Shown here in pieces: positions 48,451-58,701 of a DNA stretch of 64,000 nucleotides. A program made the translations under genes and the position numbers. Every line of letters starts with the position of its first letter. Position 1 is the stretch's first letter. The DNA comes from Oceanicola sp. (GTDB lineage: Bacteria > Pseudomonadota > Alphaproteobacteria > Rhodobacterales > Rhodobacteraceae): assembly GCA_022447275.1 (NCBI GenBank), contig JAKVBK010000008.1:33157-97156 (forward strand), given 5' to 3'. The notes beneath the pieces are model-generated. The model was not told where the DNA came from, ran no database searches, and was given only the letters and a program-made list of their open reading frames with translations.

Positions 48451-49563
48451 GTGAAGGGAAAGACCAACAAGCAAAGACAGCGCCTAAGCGTGCTGGGAAT
48501 GATGTCGGGCACTTCGCTTGATGGGATCGACGCGGCGGTGCTCGACACCGATGGCGTGGATATTTTTGACTTTGGCGAGACCCGGTACAGGGCCTATGGC
48601 GCCCAGGAGCGTGCGACCTTAAAGGCGGCGCTGGGGTGCTGGCCCGATGCGCCGGCGGTCGCCCCAGCAGCCGAAGTGGTCGAAATCGCCCATGCCCGGG
48701 TACTGGCGGGTATGGGCGCAACGGATGCGGTGGGATTTCACGGCCAGACATTGGCCCATGACCCTGCCAACAAACGCACCCATCAGGCCGGGGATGGGGC
48801 CGTGCTGGCAGCGGTCAGCGGGCGCAGGGTTGTTTGGGATTTTCGCAGCAATGATGTCGCTATGGGCGGGCAGGGCGCGCCCTTGGCGCCCGCCTACCAT
48901 TTTGCGCTGGCCCGCTGGATGGGGGCTGTTGCACCGATCGGGTTTCTGAACCTTGGCGGTGTGGGCAACCTCACCGTGGCAGATCCAACAAGGGAGGCCG
49001 CCGAGACGCCAGGCGCCCTGTTCGCGTTCGACACCGGGCCCGCCAATGCCCCGATTGACGATTTCGTCGCGGCGCGCACCGGGGCGGCCCACGACATGGA
49101 CGGCGCGCTGGCTGCTGCCGGGCGGGCCGATGCTGCGATCCTGTCCCGTCTGGAGGACGATCCCTATCTGAGTGCGCCTGCACCCAAATCCCTAGACCGT
49201 GACAGCTTCGCGTGGCTCGGTGCGGCGGTCGAAGGGCTATCGGTTGAGGATGGGGCCGCAACGCTCACTGAAGCGGCCGCCCTGTGCGTGGCACGTGCGC
49301 TAGAGAGCGTCCCGGATCGCCCGGAACGGGTGCTGGTGGCGGGCGGCGGACGGCACAATGGCGCGCTGATGTCTGCTCTGCGCCGCCGCTGCGCCGCGGA
49401 TATCGACGCCATCGAGGACATAGGCCTTGATGGCGATATGCTGGAAGCGCAGGCCTTCGCCTTTCTGGCAGCGCGTGTGCTCAATGGGCTGCCCACGTCC
49501 TTTCCCGGCACCACAGGCGTTGCGGCTGCCATTGGCGGCGGCGAGGTCAGTATCCCCGAATAG
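48451..49563 (+). CDS. anmK: Anhydro-N-acetylmuramic acid kinase
   Basis: 370-residue sugar kinase of peptidoglycan recycling, converting anhydroMurNAc to MurNAc-6-phosphate. I choose GTG 48451, after AGAGGG; in-frame starts further left (from 48238) would overlap tyrS. Motifs are [17 protein letters not shown] near the N-terminus, [44 protein letters not shown] and [13 protein letters not shown]. Confidence 0.93.
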   Translation: MKGKTNKQRQRLSVLGMMSGTSLDGIDAAVLDTDGVDIFDFGETRYRAYGAQERATLKAALGCWPDAPAVAPAAEVVEIAHARVLAGMGATDAVGFHGQTLAHDPANKRTHQAGDGAVLAAVSGRRVVWDFRSNDVAMGGQGAPLAPAYHFALARWMGAVAPIGFLNLGGVGNLTVADPTREAAETPGALFAFDTGPANAPIDDFVAARTGAAHDMDGALAAAGRADAAILSRLEDDPYLSAPAPKSLDRDSFAWLGAAVEGLSVEDGAATLTEAAALCVARALESVPDRPERVLVAGGGRHNGALMSALRRRCAADIDAIEDIGLDGDMLEAQAFAFLAARVLNGLPTSFPGTTGVAAAIGGGEVSIPE

Positions 49564-49625
49564 ACACGCCCCCATGCCTGCACCCCATTGACACTGTCGC
49601 CAGTCGGGGTACGTCACGCTGGTCT

Positions 49626-52600
49626 ATGGCACAGAAATCATCCTCTCTCAGCCCCGCCCCCCCGCGTCATGTGCTCGCCGGTGGCACGCCCGAAGGGCAC
49701 GACGCCCTGATCGTGCTGCGCGAATTGGAAAAGGGCGCGCCCGTGGTCCACGTGGCCCGCGATGACAAGCGCTTGGCCGCCATGCGGGCAGCGCTGGCGT
49801 TCTTTGCGCCCAATGCTGTTGTGCTTGATTTTCCGGGCTGGGATTGCCTGCCCTATGATCGGGTGTCGCCCAACCCGGCGGTGTCTGCCACGCGGATGGC
49901 AACGCTCGCGGCCCTGTCGGCCGGTATTCCGGGCCCGTTCGTGCTGCTGACCACTCTGAACGCGGCCACGCAAAAAGTGCCTGCGCGCAGCCTTCTGACG
50001 GAGGCTTCGTTTACAGCCAAAGTGGGCGGCCGCATCGATGAAGAAGCCCTGCGCCGCTTTCTGGCACGCATGGGCTTTGTCAAGGCGCCCACAGTGCTGG
50101 AGCCGGGCGACTATGCGGTGCGCGGCGGGATCATTGATATTTTCCCACCCGGCCAAGAGGGGCCCGTGCGCCTCGATCTGTTTGGTGATGTTTTGGACGG
50201 GGCGCGCCGCTTCGATCCCGCCACCCAGCGCACCATTGAAAAGCTCGACAGGATGGAACTGGCGCCGGTTTCCGAGATCATCCTGGATGAGGCCGCGATC
50301 ACGCGGTTCCGCCAGAACTACCGCATCGAATTTGGCGCGGCCGGCACCGATGATCCGCTCTACGAGGCGGTCAGCGCCGGGCGCAAACATGCGGGCATGG
50401 AGCACTGGCTGCCGTTCTTTCATGAAACCCTCGAAACCCTCTTTGATCATCTGCCTGAGGCCACGATCCTTCTTGATGATCAAGTCGGCGCTGCGCGCCT
50501 GACCCGCTGGGAGGGAATCCTCGATCAATATGACGCCCGCGCCGAGGCGCTGAAGGCGCGCTCCAGCATGGAAAGCGTCTACAAGCCCGCACCGGCGGGC
50601 CTTCTCTATCTCGATGATGCGTCTTGGGACGCGGCCGTGACGGATCGGCGCGTCATCCAGCTGAACCCATTGCCGCAGGGGAGCGGGCCTGGCGTGATCG
50701 ATTGCGGCGGACGCATCGGCCGCAACTTCGCGCCCGAGCGCCAGCAGGAAAGCGTCAGCCTGTTCGGTGCTCTGGCAGCCCATATCGAGGCCAGCCGAAA
50801 AGAAGGGCATGTGGTCATTGCGTCCTACTCGGAAGGCGCGCGTGAGCGCTTGCGCGGATTGCTGGAAGATGAGGGCCTGCCCGCGCCGCGCGAGATTGCA
50901 GATTTTCGTGATGTGCCAGATGGCAAAGGCCAGATCTGTCTTGTGGTTTGGGCGCTGGAGCATGGCTTTACGGCCAGCCGTCCGGAAGGTTTGCTCACGG
51001 TCATCTCCGAACAAGATGTGTTGGGTGACAGGCTGATCCGGGCCCCGCGCAAGAAGCGGCGGGCCGATAATTTTCTCACAGAGGCGCAATCGCTCAGCCC
51101 GGGTGATCTGGTGGTACATGTGGATCACGGGGTGGGGCGTTATCACGGGCTTGAGACCATTGAGGTAACCGGCGCGCCCCATGAATGCCTGCATCTCGAA
51201 TATGCAGAGGGCGCCCGGCTGTATTTGCCGGTTGAGAATATCGAACTGCTGAGCCGCTTCGGCCAGGAGGAAGGTTTACTCGACAAGCTGGGCGGCGGCG
51301 CATGGCAGGCCAAAAAGGCCCGCATGAAGGAGCGCCTGCGCGAGATCGCCGACAAGCTGATCCGCGTGGCCGCAGAGCGCGCCCTGCGCAAGGCACCGAT
51401 CCTCGCCCCTCCGGACGGCATGTGGGACGCGTTCTGCGCGCGCTTCCCCTATCAGGAAACCGACGATCAGCTGCGCGCCATCACCGAAACCATTGCCGAT
51501 ATGGAAGCCGGCACGCCGATGGACCGCTTGGTCTGCGGGGATGTGGGCTTTGGCAAGACAGAGGTGGCCATGCGCGCGGCCTTTGTGGCGGCGATGTCGG
51601 GCACACAGGTGGCCGTGATCGCGCCGACAACGCTGCTTGCGCGCCAGCACGCCAAGGCCTTTGAGGAGCGGTTCCGGGGCTTTCCCGTTGAGGTGCGTCA
51701 GCTGTCCCGCTTTGTGTCCGCGAAGGCAGCCAACGACACCCGCAAAGGGCTGGCAGATGGCACGGTGGATATCGTGGTGGGCACCCATGCGGTGCTGGCC
51801 AAGCAGGTGCGGTTTCAGAATCTCGGGCTGCTGGTCATCGACGAAGAGCAGCGTTTTGGCGTGAACCACAAAGAGCGTCTCAAGCAGATGCGTTCGGATA
51901 TCCACGTGCTCACCCTGACGGCCACGCCGATCCCGCGCACCTTGCAACTCAGCCTGACGGGGGTGCGGGATCTCTCGATCATTGGCACCCCGCCGATCGA
52001 TCGTCTCGCCATTCGGACCTATGTTTCAGAATTCGATGCAGTCACCCTGCGCGAGGCGCTTTTGCGGGAGCATTACCGCGGGGGGCAGAGCTTCTTTGTG
52101 GCGCCCCGCATCCGTGATCTGCCCGAGATCGAGGCCTTCCTCGAAGAGCAGATGCCAGAGCTGTCTTACGTGGTGGCCCATGGCCAGATGGCTGCGGGCG
52201 AGCTGGATGACCGCATGAACGCCTTCTACGACGGCAAGTACGATGTGCTGCTGGCCACAACGATCGTTGAATCCGGCCTCGATATCCCGGCGGCAAATAC
52301 AATGGTTGTGCACCGGGCAGACATGTTTGGGCTGGCCCAGTTGTACCAGATCCGGGGGCGGGTCGGCCGCTCGAAGACGCGCGCCTATGCCTATCTCACC
52401 ACAAAGCCCCGCATGAAGCTGACACCGGCGGCTGAAAAGCGCCTGCGCGTGCTGGGCTCGCTCGACAGTCTGGGCGCGGGTTTCACGCTGGCCAGCCAGG
52501 ATCTCGACATCCGGGGCGCGGGCAACCTCGTGGGCGACGAGCAATCCGGCCATGTCAAGGAAGTGGGCTATGAGCTCTACCAGTCGATGCTGGAGGAGGC

Positions 52601-53102
52601 GATTGCCAAGATCAAGGCGGGTGAGCTTGAGGGCCTTTCCGATGCAGACGATCAGTGGGCACCGCAGATTGGCCTCGGTGTGCCCGTGCTGATCCCAGAG
52701 CCCTACGTGCCAGACCTTGATGTGCGGCTGGGGCTGTATCGGCGCTTGTCTGGCCTGTCGAGCAAGGTGGAGTTGGAAGGATTTGCAGCCGAGTTGATTG
52801 ATCGGTTTGGACCCTTGCCGAAAGAAGTGAACATGCTGCTTCTGGTGGTGCGCATCAAGGCGATGTGCAAACGCGCGGGCATCGCCAAACTGGATGCCGG
52901 CCCCAAGGGCGCAACCGTGCAGTTCCACAATGACAAGTTCGCCTCGCCAGAAGGGTTGGTGAAGTTCATCGGGGATCAAAAGGGCTTGGCAAAGGTGCGC
53001 GACAACAAGATCGTTATTCGTCGCGACTGGAAGAAAACCAAGGACAAGATCCAAGGCGCCTTTGCGATTGCGCGCGACCTTGCCGAGGCCCGCAAGGTCT
53101 GA
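49626..53102 (+). CDS. mfd: Transcription-repair coupling factor
   Basis: 1158-residue DNA translocase that removes stalled RNA polymerase and recruits UvrA. The UvrB-like N-terminal module spans about residues 1-450. The RNA-polymerase-interacting domain contains [20 protein letters not shown] (about 490-510). Walker A is [19 protein letters not shown] (about 638), the DExx box is [10 protein letters not shown] (about 737), and the translocation motifs run to about 980 ([19 protein letters not shown]). The C-terminal domain completes the typical length. It stands alone, rightward. Confidence 0.97.
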   Translation: MAQKSSSLSPAPPRHVLAGGTPEGHDALIVLRELEKGAPVVHVARDDKRLAAMRAALAFFAPNAVVLDFPGWDCLPYDRVSPNPAVSATRMATLAALSAGIPGPFVLLTTLNAATQKVPARSLLTEASFTAKVGGRIDEEALRRFLARMGFVKAPTVLEPGDYAVRGGIIDIFPPGQEGPVRLDLFGDVLDGARRFDPATQRTIEKLDRMELAPVSEIILDEAAITRFRQNYRIEFGAAGTDDPLYEAVSAGRKHAGMEHWLPFFHETLETLFDHLPEATILLDDQVGAARLTRWEGILDQYDARAEALKARSSMESVYKPAPAGLLYLDDASWDAAVTDRRVIQLNPLPQGSGPGVIDCGGRIGRNFAPERQQESVSLFGALAAHIEASRKEGHVVIASYSEGARERLRGLLEDEGLPAPREIADFRDVPDGKGQICLVVWALEHGFTASRPEGLLTVISEQDVLGDRLIRAPRKKRRADNFLTEAQSLSPGDLVVHVDHGVGRYHGLETIEVTGAPHECLHLEYAEGARLYLPVENIELLSRFGQEEGLLDKLGGGAWQAKKARMKERLREIADKLIRVAAERALRKAPILAPPDGMWDAFCARFPYQETDDQLRAITETIADMEAGTPMDRLVCGDVGFGKTEVAMRAAFVAAMSGTQVAVIAPTTLLARQHAKAFEERFRGFPVEVRQLSRFVSAKAANDTRKGLADGTVDIVVGTHAVLAKQVRFQNLGLLVIDEEQRFGVNHKERLKQMRSDIHVLTLTATPIPRTLQLSLTGVRDLSIIGTPPIDRLAIRTYVSEFDAVTLREALLREHYRGGQSFFVAPRIRDLPEIEAFLEEQMPELSYVVAHGQMAAGELDDRMNAFYDGKYDVLLATTIVESGLDIPAANTMVVHRADMFGLAQLYQIRGRVGRSKTRAYAYLTTKPRMKLTPAAEKRLRVLGSLDSLGAGFTLASQDLDIRGAGNLVGDEQSGHVKEVGYELYQSMLEEAIAKIKAGELEGLSDADDQWAPQIGLGVPVLIPEPYVPDLDVRLGLYRRLSGLSSKVELEGFAAELIDRFGPLPKEVNMLLLVVRIKAMCKRAGIAKLDAGPKGATVQFHNDKFASPEGLVKFIGDQKGLAKVRDNKIVIRRDWKKTKDKIQGAFAIARDLAEARKV

Positions 53103-53137
53103 AACCTGCCGGCTGCTGTGGCGGGGCTGTGTCTTTG

Positions 53138-54352
53138 TTAATCTTCGGGCGGCGGCGGCATGAAGCGCATGATGCCAAGCGCAGCGAGGGCCGCAATCAA
53201 AACGGCGCCCGCCACAGGGGCGGGATGGCCATCAAACGCCTGTGCGATCGGAATGGAACCAAGGGCTGCCAAAGTGGTGGCGATTGCGCCGACAATGGAG
53301 GCTGTCATGCCCGCCCTGTGGCCCATCGGCTCCAGCGCAATGGCATTCAGATTGCCCAGCGTAAGGCCCGCCTGAAAAAAGATCCCCAGCGTCCAGAGGA
53401 CAAAGATCCCAAAGCTGACATTTGAGGCCGTGCCATCCAGAGACCAGTAGAACAGCGCCCCTCCTGACAGACACAACTGGATCATCAACATCGCGCGCAC
53501 CATGCCGCGCATGCCAACCTTCTGGACAAGCGATGCGTTGATGATCGATGCCGACGCCGCCAAGAGCGCAATCAGGGCAAACCACGCGGGGAATTCGTCG
53601 CCGCGACCATAGGTTTGCTCCATGGCGGGCTGTGTGATCTGGAGCGTCGTGATCAGCATCGCAAAGCACAGGGATTGCGCAAGGATCGACACCTGAACGA
53701 TCCGATTTCCCAGCGCTTCGCCAAAGCCTTCACGCAAGTCATCGAAACGGAACGGACGGCGCTTTTCGGGGGGTAAGGTCTCGGGCTGGCGCAGCGCCAG
53801 CCACAGAATGCACAGCCCCATGAACAGCACGAAGGCCAGAAAGATCGCGCGCCAGTCGAAAAACCAGATGATGACTTGCCCAGCCGCTGGGGCGATCGCG
53901 GGCACGAGGGAAAACACCATGAAAACGAAAGACGTGATCTTTGCCATGTCGCGCCCCTTGTAGAGATCGCGAATGATGGCAAGGCAGGCAACACGCGGTG
54001 CGGCCACCCCAAGCCCCTGCACAACGCGCGCGGCCAGCACCAGTTCCAGCGTGGGCGCCCACCATGCTGCAACGGCGGCAAGGCAGTAGAGGCCCGCGCC
54101 GAACAAGATCACGCGTTTGCGCCCAAAACTGTCTGCCAGCGGGCCTGTCACCAGCGTGCCCAACCCCATGCCAAAGACAAAGGCGACGATGATCAGCATC
54201 GCGCGGTTGGGCGTCTGTGGTGTCAGTTCCTGCGCGATCTCCGGCAGGGCGGGCAACATCGCATCGATGGAAAACGCCAGCGTAGCGAACATCATAGCGA
54301 TCAACGCAATGAACTCTGGGGTCGAAAGGCGTCGGGTAGGGGGGTAGGTCAT
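53138..54352 (-). CDS. Bcr/CflA-type MFS drug exporter
   Basis: 404-residue major-facilitator protein with 12 predicted helices. The motif between helices 2 and 3 reads GPLADSFGRKRVILFG, and ARVVQGLGVAAPRVACLAIIRDLY is the Bcr/CflA signature of helix 4. It presumably extrudes bicyclomycin-like, sulfonamide or other toxic compounds using the proton gradient; substrate is unknown. It is convergent with mfd. Confidence 0.9.
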   Translation of the reverse strand: MTYPPTRRLSTPEFIALIAMMFATLAFSIDAMLPALPEIAQELTPQTPNRAMLIIVAFVFGMGLGTLVTGPLADSFGRKRVILFGAGLYCLAAVAAWWAPTLELVLAARVVQGLGVAAPRVACLAIIRDLYKGRDMAKITSFVFMVFSLVPAIAPAAGQVIIWFFDWRAIFLAFVLFMGLCILWLALRQPETLPPEKRRPFRFDDLREGFGEALGNRIVQVSILAQSLCFAMLITTLQITQPAMEQTYGRGDEFPAWFALIALLAASASIINASLVQKVGMRGMVRAMLMIQLCLSGGALFYWSLDGTASNVSFGIFVLWTLGIFFQAGLTLGNLNAIALEPMGHRAGMTASIVGAIATTLAALGSIPIAQAFDGHPAPVAGAVLIAALAALGIMRFMPPPPED

Positions 54353-54480
54353 TTCAGCGCTCTAACACCATTGCTGGGCGGGTAACATAAAGAAGTCTTG
54401 CCATTCATGACAAAAAGAGTCAGGAAGCCGCAAGCCACGCAGCAAGACGCCACGCGGAACTTTTGGCAGGGGTCTGTGTC

Positions 54481-54849
54481 ATGCGCTTTCTCGGGTTTTT
54501 TACTGTGGCCGCATTTTTAGTATTGGGTTTGGCCACGGGCCATGCCGCAGCCCAAGGCGTGATCTTGCCGGCGCTTGGAGCCGAACCCTCTGCGCATGTG
54601 CCACCCCGCGCGAGCGCGGCATCGCAGGGCACCGCGCGGGGCGTTCAAGTAACTTTGGCCATGCTGGAACGTTCCGGGTTGGCGATGGTGCCCTTTGCTT
54701 GTCCGGAGGCCTATGCCGATCCATCGATCACCTGCCGCCGCATTCTGAGCGTGGATCAACAACATATTCTTTTGTTTCAATCCTCTAATAGCGGACAGCT
54801 GATCGATGTGATCGCATCCCCACGCACAGACGCTCGCGCTTTTTTCTGA
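54481..54849 (+). CDS. Small secreted protein of unknown function
   Basis: 122-residue protein; ATG 54481 has AGGGGT upstream, while TTG 54463 is less likely. A signal peptide covers about residues 1-25 (FFTVAAFLVLGLATGHAAA). The mature part has two cysteines (FACPEAY and ITCRRIL) that could form a disulfide. No family recognised. It lies opposite a DsbA-like gene, with the two stop codons adjacent. Confidence 0.65.
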   Translation: MRFLGFFTVAAFLVLGLATGHAAAQGVILPALGAEPSAHVPPRASAASQGTARGVQVTLAMLERSGLAMVPFACPEAYADPSITCRRILSVDQQHILLFQSSNSGQLIDVIASPRTDARAFF

Positions 54850-55482
54850 TCACAGCTGTTCGCTGATCTCTTCGATCAGGCGCGTCCAAAGTTCCGGTTG
54901 CTGGGCCCCGGGCACCACGTGCTGATCGGCAATGATGAAGGTGGGCACACCGGTCACCCCGCGTGCGCGTGCATGCGCATCGCGGGCCTGAATATCTTCG
55001 AGGTCAGCATCGGACTCCAGAAGACGGTGCACCGTGGCGGCATCCATCCCCGCGCTGTCGGCAATGTCGGCCAGCGTGTCACGGTCGCCGATGTCACGGC
55101 CCTGCTCGAAATATGCGGCAAACAGAGCATCGACCACGTCAAGCTGGCGCCGCTCGATCCCGGCCCAGTGGATCAGTCGATGGGCATCCAGCGTGTTGGG
55201 CGTGCGCGCAATTGTTGAAAAATCAATCGTCAGCCCCGCTGCCTGTGCCGCATCGGCAATCCGGCCATAGACCTCGGCTGCGGCGTCTTTGCCACCGAAT
55301 TTGTTTTCCAGATAGGACGCGCGGTCCATGCCCGTGCGGGGCATGTCGGGGTTGAGCTGGAACGGGTGCCACTCGATTGTGAAAGGGTGCTGCTCGACTT
55401 GCGACAGGGCCTGATCCAGCAAGCTTTTGCCGATATAGCACCACGGGCAGATTGGGTCTGAAAGAATGTCTAGCTTGATCAT
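54850..55482 (-). CDS. DsbA-family FrnE-like oxidoreductase
   Basis: 210-residue thioredoxin-fold protein without a signal peptide. The redox motif is C12-P-W-C15 in DPICPWCYIG. A helical insertion and the cis-proline segment GVTGVPTFIIADQHVVPGAQ follow. This is the FrnE/2-hydroxychromene-2-carboxylate isomerase subgroup, thought to be cytosolic thiol-disulfide oxidoreductases. It shares an overlapping stop region with the small secreted gene. Confidence 0.87.
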   Translation of the reverse strand: MIKLDILSDPICPWCYIGKSLLDQALSQVEQHPFTIEWHPFQLNPDMPRTGMDRASYLENKFGGKDAAAEVYGRIADAAQAAGLTIDFSTIARTPNTLDAHRLIHWAGIERRQLDVVDALFAAYFEQGRDIGDRDTLADIADSAGMDAATVHRLLESDADLEDIQARDAHARARGVTGVPTFIIADQHVVPGAQQPELWTRLIEEISEQL

Positions 55483-55520
55483 GGGGCCGTCCTATCAGCT
55501 TGTCGTCGGTTTGGCAGGTG

Positions 55521-57038
55521 TCACGGACGCGCAGCAGGTCTGCGTCTGAGCGCCTTGCGGTTGATCTTGCCGTTGCCGGCCAAGGGCAAGGCGTCTTCTC
55601 GAATCAGCATGCGGGGCCGTTTGTACGGCGCTAGCCGGGTGGCCAGATGGGCCTCGAGCGCCGCCTCGTCGATCTGATCGCCCACGTAGTGCAGCGCCAG
55701 CACCGTCACATCGCGGCGCACCTCGCGCTCCACAGCGGCTGCGGCGCGCAGGCCCGCAAAGGACAGGGCCTGTCCCTCCACCTCGAGGGGTGAGACACGA
55801 AATCCGCCAGCGTTGATCATGTCATCTGAGCGGCCGAGATAGGTGATATGATCTTGCTCCGACAGGGAGACCGTGTCGCCTGTCTGGAACCAATCGCCCG
55901 CATAGCGACTGTTTGTTTCTGCCTCGGCGTCGAGATAGCCCAGCATCAATCCGGGATCGCTGCGGTGGATCGACAGTACCCCCGGTGCTCCGCGTGGCAC
56001 GGGCGATCCATCCGAATCCAGAACCGCAATTGTCCGGCCCAATTGCGGGCGGCCAGAGGTGCCTGCAGGCGCCGGTGCGCCGGGGGCGCCGGACACGAAT
56101 GTGGAGCATTCAGACATGCCAAGGGCCTCATGCAGGTCGGTGCCGGTTGCCTGCTGCCACTGGTTGCGCAGGGCAGGGGGCAGGGCTTCGCCCGCGCTCA
56201 GCCCATGGCGCAGTTTGGGCATGGGGGGCAGCTTGGCGCGCAGCATCTGGCGATAAACGCCGGGGGCGGCGGCAAAGATCGTGGCTTGGTGCCGCTCTGC
56301 GAGCAGGGGCAGCTGTGTGCTTGACAGGCCGGGTGCCGGGATCAGGGCGGTTGCCCCCATCGTCCAGGGGTCCATCAGGCCTGTTCCCAGCGTGTAGGTC
56401 CAGTTGAAGGCGCCGGCATGCATCAGCCTGTCCTGTGCGGTGAGCCCATACCAGCCGTCCCACATCATGCGCCGGGCCCAGATGGCCCGGTGCGCATGTA
56501 CCACGCCGCGGGGCTGGCCGGATGTGCCGGAGGTAAAGATGATATAGGCAGGCCGCTCGGGATCCCCCAACACGGGCGCCACTGGTGGATGATCGGCGAG
56601 GCCCATCACATCCGCTTCTTCCAGCACCCGCGCATCAGAGCCTTGGGGCAAGGCGATCCCATCCCCGGCCAGGATCAGGCTTGGGCGCAGCTGCGCAGAA
56701 ATCGCTGTGATCTCTTCCTCTGTCAGCCCGGAGGAGGTTGGCACGGGGATCAGGCCGGCCCAGATCGCCCCGAGGTAGGCGAAGGGAAAAGCGGCGGTGT
56801 TGCCCAGCCGCAGCAGCACTCTGTCGCCGGGGCTGCATCCCTGCGCCAACAGACCCCCGGCAATGCCGGCCACGGCTTGGGCCACCGCGCCATATCGCCA
56901 TCGGTTGGCGCGCGATGCAGAAACGATCGCCAGAGCCGTCTTGTCGGGCACATGGTCGGCTTGCGCCAGCACATAGGCTGCAAGGTTGAACGCGTCTGGT
57001 GGCGGGGGCGCGGCGGGGCTTTCGAAGACAGAGAGCAT
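55521..57038 (-). CDS. AMP-dependent acyl-CoA synthetase/ligase
   Basis: 505-residue ANL-superfamily adenylating enzyme. The P-loop is YIIFTSGTSGQPRGVVHAH (about residues 167-185). LHEALGMSECSTFV, the FQTGD motif and the C-terminal LGRSDDMINAGGFRVSP hinge plus the catalytic lysine in GNGKINRKAL are present. It activates a carboxylic acid (benzoate-like or fatty acid) to its CoA thioester. It is divergent from an XRE-cupin regulator, 81 bases apart, which probably controls it. Confidence 0.86.
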   Translation of the reverse strand: MLSVFESPAAPPPPDAFNLAAYVLAQADHVPDKTALAIVSASRANRWRYGAVAQAVAGIAGGLLAQGCSPGDRVLLRLGNTAAFPFAYLGAIWAGLIPVPTSSGLTEEEITAISAQLRPSLILAGDGIALPQGSDARVLEEADVMGLADHPPVAPVLGDPERPAYIIFTSGTSGQPRGVVHAHRAIWARRMMWDGWYGLTAQDRLMHAGAFNWTYTLGTGLMDPWTMGATALIPAPGLSSTQLPLLAERHQATIFAAAPGVYRQMLRAKLPPMPKLRHGLSAGEALPPALRNQWQQATGTDLHEALGMSECSTFVSGAPGAPAPAGTSGRPQLGRTIAVLDSDGSPVPRGAPGVLSIHRSDPGLMLGYLDAEAETNSRYAGDWFQTGDTVSLSEQDHITYLGRSDDMINAGGFRVSPLEVEGQALSFAGLRAAAAVEREVRRDVTVLALHYVGDQIDEAALEAHLATRLAPYKRPRMLIREDALPLAGNGKINRKALRRRPAARP

Positions 57039-57119
57039 GGCGCGGTTTTACAGACCGCACCGAATGACGCAATGGCGCTGCTTGTCAGGCGGCGTTTTCG
57101 GGCCTAAATCCCGTTACCC

Positions 57120-57773
57120 ATGACCGAGCCGCAAGATGACACCCCCGCTTTGGCAGAGACAGACCCGCGCAAACTGATCCGCATTGCGCGCGCGGGCGAG
57201 GATGCCCGCAGCCTGACCCATATCAATCTGGGTGACCGTGTGCGCGCCTTGCGCAAAGCGCAAGGCTGGACATTGGAACAGGCCGCCCGACAGGCGGGAT
57301 TGGCGCGCTCCACCCTGTCGAAGATCGAGAATGGCCAGATGTCGCCCACCTATGACGGGCTCAAGAAATTGGCCACGGGTCTGCGCATTCCTATCCCGCA
57401 GCTATTCACGCCGCCTGAAAAGGCCGAAGTGACTGGCCGTATGGCAGTGACGAAGGCAGGGGACGGGGAATCCCATGTGACGGCCACCTACGAGCATGAT
57501 CTGCTGGCAGGCGCGCTATCCCGCAAGAAGATGTTGCCCTATCGAGCTCGGGTCCGTGCCCGCTCGATGGACGAGTTCGATGGCTGGGTCCGTCATGATG
57601 GTGAGGAATTCCTCTACGTTCTGACCGGCATCATACAGCTCTACACGGAGTTTTACGCACCGGTGGAGCTGCGCCGGGGCGACAGCGCCTATTATGACGC
57701 GGCCATGGGACACAATGTGATCTCGGTCTCGCCGGAGGATGCAACCATTCTTTGGGTAACGTCCCTGAGTTGA
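57120..57773 (+). CDS. XRE-family regulator with C-terminal cupin
   Basis: 217-residue regulator from ATG 57120. The helix-turn-helix lies at about residues 38-92 (GDRVRALRKAQGWTLEQAARQAGLARSTLSKIENGQMSPT). A cupin effector domain fills about 125-215, with HDGEEFLYVLTGIIQLYTEF and RRGDSAYYDAAMGHNV. Such proteins usually control transport or degradation of small carbon sources. The divergent ligase gene is the obvious target; the effector is unknown. Confidence 0.88.
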   Translation: MTEPQDDTPALAETDPRKLIRIARAGEDARSLTHINLGDRVRALRKAQGWTLEQAARQAGLARSTLSKIENGQMSPTYDGLKKLATGLRIPIPQLFTPPEKAEVTGRMAVTKAGDGESHVTATYEHDLLAGALSRKKMLPYRARVRARSMDEFDGWVRHDGEEFLYVLTGIIQLYTEFYAPVELRRGDSAYYDAAMGHNVISVSPEDATILWVTSLS

Positions 57774-57931
57774 TCCGGCCGGGCTGCTTCGGAAAGGTTG
57801 GCGCGTAAACAGCGTCGCCGAAGGGCCCGGGTGCCGCGCGCCCGCTCAAAAAGCAATTCTGTGCTGCGCGCGTCTGGTGCGCGCGCTGAGTTCGGGCTAT
57901 CCCTGCGTCAAATCAAGGAGGGCCCCCAAAC

Positions 57932-58699
57932 ATGCCAAAATTCGCCAAGTATCCCAGCCTCGACGGCCAAACTGTTTTCGTATCCGGTGGCGGGTCGGGC
58001 ATCGGAGCCGATATCGTGACTGCCTTTGCCGAGCAGGGCGCGCGGGTTGGGTTCGTTGATATCGATGCCGCGGCTGGTGAAAGAGTTTTGGACAAGATTG
58101 CTGACCTTGGCGGTCAAGCGCATTTCGAACAGTTGGACCTGCGCGACGTAGGCGCAATCAAGGAAGGCTTTGCGCGGATGATTGCGGCGCTTGGCGCTCC
58201 GGTGGCGCTGGTCAACAACGCTGCGCGCGACGATCGCCATGATTGGCGCGAGGTCGATGAAGCCTATTATGATGAGCGGATTGCCACCAATCTGCGCCAC
58301 ATGTTCTTTTCCACACAGGCGTGTGCCCCGGCCATGATCGAAGCGGGCAAGGGCGGTGCGATTGTGAACATGGGATCGAACAGCTGGTGGCAAGGCATGG
58401 GTGGCATGCCGGTCTACACCACATCGAAATCGGGTGTGCATGGCATGACCCGAAGCTTTGCCCGGGATTTGGGGCCCCACGGCATTCGGGTAAACACGGT
58501 CGTTCCGGGCTGGATCATGACCGAACGCCAGAAAGAACTGTGGGTCAACGAAGAAGATCTCAAGAAGCAGCTGGAGCGTCAATGTATCCCCGAGCCGATT
58601 GACCCGGTCTATGTGGCGCGCATGGTGCTTTGGCTGTGCTCTGATGACAGTGCCATGTGCTCGGCAAACAATTTCTTCGTCGAAGGCGGTGCTGTCTGA
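57932..58699 (+). CDS. Short-chain dehydrogenase/reductase
   Basis: Classical SDR of 255 residues; ATG 57932 follows AAGGAGGG. The cofactor loop is SGGGSGIGADI (residues 18-28), D43 in VDIDAAAG points to NAD preference, NNAA is at 95-98, and the catalytic tetrad includes S149/S151 region, Y162 and K166 (VYTTSK). It may oxidise a sugar or polyol; substrate is unclear. It is convergent with modC. Confidence 0.88.
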   Translation: MPKFAKYPSLDGQTVFVSGGGSGIGADIVTAFAEQGARVGFVDIDAAAGERVLDKIADLGGQAHFEQLDLRDVGAIKEGFARMIAALGAPVALVNNAARDDRHDWREVDEAYYDERIATNLRHMFFSTQACAPAMIEAGKGGAIVNMGSNSWWQGMGGMPVYTTSKSGVHGMTRSFARDLGPHGIRVNTVVPGWIMTERQKELWVNEEDLKKQLERQCIPEPIDPVYVARMVLWLCSDDSAMCSANNFFVEGGAV

Positions 58700-58701
58700 T
58701 T

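Noticed and set aside
49638..51194. Leftward open frame of 518 codons
   Set aside because: Antisense to mfd, whose motifs are continuous in the other strand.
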